Positions 60,639 to 64,000 of a stretch of 64,000 bases of DNA are shown in pieces. The DNA is from Planctomycetota bacterium. Lineage in GTDB: Bacteria; Planctomycetota; Planctomycetia; Pirellulales; JADFKK01. The stretch is taken from positions 1 through 64,000 of the forward strand of contig JADFKK010000004.1 of NCBI GenBank assembly GCA_022564995.1, given 5' to 3'. The stretch's first letter is position 1. Each line of letters starts with the position of its first letter. Under the pieces are notes generated by a model. That model saw only the letters and a list, made by a program, of their open reading frames with translations. It was not told the origin of the DNA and made no database searches. The position numbers and the translations under genes were made by a program.

Positions 60639-61352
60639 TTATTCCTCCAATTCTCGCGCCTTTGAAAGCGCCGACGCCACGAGTCCCGCCGGCACGGAAA
60701 TGATCCCTAAGCCAACGAGCAACACGGCGAAGGTGAATACCTTCCCGCCTGTCGTCACCGGATACACGTCGCCGTAGCCGACGGTCGTGAGCGTCGACAC
60801 CGACCACCATAGACTGTGGAATACTGACGCGAACTTGTCCGGTTGCGCATCGTGTTCACAGTAGTAAATGCCAACGGCGGATAAGTAAAGCAAGAGCGCG
60901 GCTACACACAGAAAGAGAACCAGCTCTTCTTTGGCAATGAGAAGCGCTCGATGCAGTCGGCGGATCGCCTTGCTATAGCGAACCATCTTGAACGCCCGAA
61001 AAAGTCGTAGCAGACGAAATGCTCGAAGCGAGCGAAGGTCAATGCCGGAAGCCAAATAAAATGGCAGAATCGCGAGCAGGTCAACAATGCCAAAGAAGCT
61101 CAACACATAAGCCGTCTTTTTCTCCGCAACGATGACGCGCAGGAGATACTCTGCTGTGAAGATCCCAACAACGGCAACTTCCAGCCATCGCAGCCATTGT
61201 TGTTGCGTGTCGGATAGATTCGGCATCGTCTCAATTGAAAACGTCACCAGCGAAAAAACGACCAGAAATTGAATCGCCAAGTCGAAAACGCGACCCCACT
61301 TCGTATCATTCTCTTCGACGATTTGACGGAGGGTTGTTTTCATTACGTCCAT
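60639..61352 (-). CDS. Voltage-gated potassium channel-like protein
   Basis: S4-like RSLRAFRLLRLFRAFKMVRYSKAIRRL and selectivity filter TLTTVGYGDVYP. Confidence 0.93.
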   Translation of the reverse strand: MDVMKTTLRQIVEENDTKWGRVFDLAIQFLVVFSLVTFSIETMPNLSDTQQQWLRWLEVAVVGIFTAEYLLRVIVAEKKTAYVLSFFGIVDLLAILPFYLASGIDLRSLRAFRLLRLFRAFKMVRYSKAIRRLHRALLIAKEELVLFLCVAALLLYLSAVGIYYCEHDAQPDKFASVFHSLWWSVSTLTTVGYGDVYPVTTGGKVFTFAVLLVGLGIISVPAGLVASALSKARELEE

Positions 61353-61471
61353 CGCTCTTGTTAGTGCCCCATGCATGCCCTAGAATAACAGAATCGACGT
61401 AAGGTCGCCGCAGCAGCGGTGTTTTGCCGAAGCATAGCCTACGGACTATCGTTTCAGAAAGGCAGCCCCCC

Positions 61472-62509
61472 ATGTCCTTTCGCTTCTTTCGCCGCATGAA
61501 GATCGCGCCCGGATTGTCGGTCAATTTGAGCAAGTCGGGAGCGTCGCTTTCGTTTGGCCCCCGTGGAGCCAAAGTGACGGTTGGACCGAGAGGCGTTCGC
61601 AAAACGGTCGGGCTTCCCGGTATCGGACTGCACTACACCGAACACACAGGCTACGGAAAGAAGCGACGGCGGTCTCGACCGTCTCCTCCGCTCGCACCAA
61701 CAGTTCGTCCCGAAGATCAGTTGAATCTGGGATTCTTCAAACGGCTGGCCATTCCTCAGGGTGAGGAAGATTTCGTAGATGGAATGCGGGCCTTCGTCCG
61801 CGGAAATGAGACGGCAGCATACCGGCACTTCTGCAAGGCGGTTCATTTGGCGGATGCCGCATTCATGGCGGGAATACTGGCGCTGAAGCGGAAGCAATTC
61901 GACGAAGCCGAAAGATTTTTGCTTGCGGCAAAACACAACCAGTCACGATTGGGCCGTTACTTCCTCAAGTACGGCGTTGCGGCGTCAGCGACTCTTTCGA
62001 TCACGAATGAAGTTTCCGCAGTCATTTCGCCCGACATTCGCAGTCTGCTGTTGGCTCTTGCGGAAATTCATCAACATCAAGGCAAACCAAAAGACGCCGT
62101 TGAAGATTTGAAGCAGCTTTACCGGCGTGACCGTAGCGATGTGTTGGTCCGGTTGTCACTGGCGGAGCTGCTGGTGGATGACTTCGGCGGAAAACGCAAT
62201 GAGCAAACCGTGGTTCGGCTTGCCGAAGGTATCGAGAACGAATCAGAAGTCCATGCTGCCCTGCTGCTTTACAAGGCGAAGGCTTTACGGAAACTGGGGT
62301 TGCTGACGGCCGCGAGGGACACCCTGACGACCACTTTGCGACGGAAGAAGAATCGTTCCAACGACCTGCTCCGAGCGTTGCGTTACGAACGGATTCTAGT
62401 GTATGACGAGTTGGGAGAACCGAGGCGAATGCGGAACGAACTGGAGAAACTCTACGCCGTGGCACCCGATTACGAGGATGTGGCGAAACGGCTCGGACTG
62501 GGACACTGA
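61472..62509 (+). CDS. DUF4236 N-terminal domain + TPR-like protein
   Basis: MSFRFFRRMKIAPGLSVNLSKSGASLSFGPRGAKVTVGPRGVRKTVGLPGIGLHYTE; helical repeats downstream. Confidence 0.85.
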   Translation: MSFRFFRRMKIAPGLSVNLSKSGASLSFGPRGAKVTVGPRGVRKTVGLPGIGLHYTEHTGYGKKRRRSRPSPPLAPTVRPEDQLNLGFFKRLAIPQGEEDFVDGMRAFVRGNETAAYRHFCKAVHLADAAFMAGILALKRKQFDEAERFLLAAKHNQSRLGRYFLKYGVAASATLSITNEVSAVISPDIRSLLLALAEIHQHQGKPKDAVEDLKQLYRRDRSDVLVRLSLAELLVDDFGGKRNEQTVVRLAEGIENESEVHAALLLYKAKALRKLGLLTAARDTLTTTLRRKKNRSNDLLRALRYERILVYDELGEPRRMRNELEKLYAVAPDYEDVAKRLGLGH

Positions 62510-62520
62510 AGTTTGTGCGG

Positions 62521-62595
62521 TAGGTTATGCTTCAGCATAACAGTACCCACGCAAGGCCGCCGCTGCCGCCGTGTTATGCTGAAGCATAACCTACT
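62521..62595. repeat. Inverted repeat GTAGGTTATGCTTCAGCATAAC ... GTTATGCTGAAGCATAACCTAC
   Basis: Read directly; contains the TAG stop of mutM. Confidence 0.93.
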
Positions 62596-63430
62596 TTTTC
62601 GTTTGACAGCGCCGGCAATAAAACGTGCTGCGCTGGGCTTGTACGATGCGGATGACGGGCTCGGTTTTGCAGCGGGGGCAGGGTTGGCCTTCGCGGTCGT
62701 AGACTTGGTGATGGTGTTGGTAGCCGCCTTGTTGGTTCAGGGCGTTGCGGTAGGTGCCGTCGGAGAGGGTTGAGCCTTCGTGGGCGATGGCGTCGTTGAG
62801 GATCTGGCCGATGGCGGTTTGAATGCGCTGCCACTGCCGGGCGCGCAACAGGTCGCAGCGCTTGGCGGGATGGACTTCGGCCAGGTGTAGAATCTCGCTG
62901 GCGTATAGATTGCCGATGCCCGCCACGGCGCGTTGATCGAGCAGGGCCACCTTGATCGCGCGGCGGCTGGTGCCGAGTCGCTCTTGCAGTTCTTCGCTGG
63001 TGATCGCCAGGGCATCGGGGCCGATGCGCTCCGGGCTGAACACTTCGGCGAATTGCTCGGGCGACAGCAACCGCACCGAGCCCAGTCCGCGGCGATCCCA
63101 ATAGAACAGCTCACCGGCGGGCGCATTGCTGAGCGCGAGCCGAAACCGCAGATGGTCGCGCGTCGGCGGATCGGCGAGCAGGACGAGGCCCGTCATTCGC
63201 GGCTCAAGCACGATCGCATCGCCGGAATCGAGCCGGACGATCACGCGCTTGCCCACGCGGCCAATCGAATCAACGCGGCATCCGACCACGCGGCGGCGAA
63301 AATGATCGATCCGCGGCGTAATCGCGATCGGCTTGCGAGGGCAGGGCGTGCGACACGCATCGTCGATCCGCCCGCCGACAATCGGCAGCAGGCCCCGCCG
63401 CATCGTCTCCACCTCCGGCAGTTCGGGCAT
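62591..63430 (-). CDS. mutM: Formamidopyrimidine-DNA glycosylase
   Basis: MPELPEVETMRRGLLP; C-terminal zinc finger CPRCKTEPVIRIVQAQRSTFYCRRCQTKK. Confidence 0.95.
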   Translation of the reverse strand: MPELPEVETMRRGLLPIVGGRIDDACRTPCPRKPIAITPRIDHFRRRVVGCRVDSIGRVGKRVIVRLDSGDAIVLEPRMTGLVLLADPPTRDHLRFRLALSNAPAGELFYWDRRGLGSVRLLSPEQFAEVFSPERIGPDALAITSEELQERLGTSRRAIKVALLDQRAVAGIGNLYASEILHLAEVHPAKRCDLLRARQWQRIQTAIGQILNDAIAHEGSTLSDGTYRNALNQQGGYQHHHQVYDREGQPCPRCKTEPVIRIVQAQRSTFYCRRCQTKK

Positions 63431-63547
63431 AACGCTCCCCAAAGCCCCATTTTAGTGATGGGCCAATCAAAACCCGAAGCGTTAGCGAGGAACAGGACGG
63501 ATCGCAGCCTCATCCTTGCTCACGCTTTTTGAGCTTGCGCATTTTTA

Positions 63548-63634
63548 GTCCCGGAGGGACGACATCGAATAGCCTGGGGCGCGAGCCCCAGGGATAATTA
63601 TTCGATGTCGCCGCTCCGCGGCTGATTTGCGCAA
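63548..63634. repeat. Palindromic cluster AGTCCCGGAGGGACGACATCGAATA / CCTGGGGCGCGAGCCCCAGG / TATTCGATGTCGCCGCTCCGCGGCTG
   Basis: Read directly. Confidence 0.8.
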
Positions 63635-63655
63635 CTTCAAAACTTACGCTTCGGG

Positions 63656-64000
63656 TTACGATTTTCCTCGCTTACGCTTCGGGCTAGGACTTTCGACGTC
63701 GAAGCTTCGCGAGACCGTTTTCGTCTCGACGCGCCGCTCGATCGACTTGAAGACGTCGACGTCGAACGCCCGGCCGATGCTGTTACCGGCGCGGTCTTCC
63801 AGAATGGTGTCGATGACCAAATCATAACGCCCGGCGGCCCAAGCGGCGGCCGGCTTGAATTGCCAACGGGTTTCGCCGCGATCGACGGTGATCTTGCCCT
63901 GCAGCGGCTTGCCCTCGGAATTGACGACTCGCAGGACGCGGTGCAGCATGGCGTGATCGAGCGGTTCGGGGAATTCGACGACCAGCGATTTGCTGCCAGC
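63656..64000 (-). CDS. Partial CDS running off the window, beta-domain protein of unknown function
   Basis: Frame stays open to the window end (AGSKSLVVEFPEPLDHAMLHRVLRVV...); C-terminus SPSPKRKRGKS encoded by the AAGCGTAAGCGAGG repeat. Confidence 0.6.
   Translation of the reverse strand, partial: AGSKSLVVEFPEPLDHAMLHRVLRVVNSEGKPLQGKITVDRGETRWQFKPAAAWAAGRYDLVIDTILEDRAGNSIGRAFDVDVFKSIERRVETKTVSRSFDVESPSPKRKRGKS

Overview
Planctomycete-type chromosomal window: two DUF1501 proteins, tandem DUF1080 domains, TIGR03000-like domains, a PEP-CTERM protein and an HTTM protein alongside housekeeping genes (purM, purC, mutM, glgX, rhaB, pit/DUF47, Na/Pi symporter, MrfA/MrfB-like pair). Strongest observations: (1) a DsbD-family gene on the minus strand has one in-frame TGA exactly where the first Cys of the thioredoxin CxxC should be (ADW-U-AVC-K). 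A 6-bp hairpin with a GGUC apical loop starts 18 nt after the TGA, which fits a bacterial SECIS, so this is a candidate selenoprotein. (2) A 304-bp MITE with ~31-bp ISL3-like terminal inverted repeats and a perfect 8-bp target duplication, plus a second, older 304-bp copy. (3) A translationally coupled Eco57I-like DNA methyltransferase + putative PD-(D/E)XK nuclease module flanked by related gene 3' ends. (4) A glutathione peroxidase-SGNH hydrolase fusion. (5) A very dense set of palindromic intergenic elements, including a ~98-bp three-hairpin module in four copies; several supply the stop codon or C-terminus of the adjacent gene. (6) Toxin-antitoxin modules and remnants, including a HigA fragment fused to a Phd-type antitoxin. 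No rRNA, tRNA or CRISPR array was recognised. All homology calls are by reading motifs, without searches.
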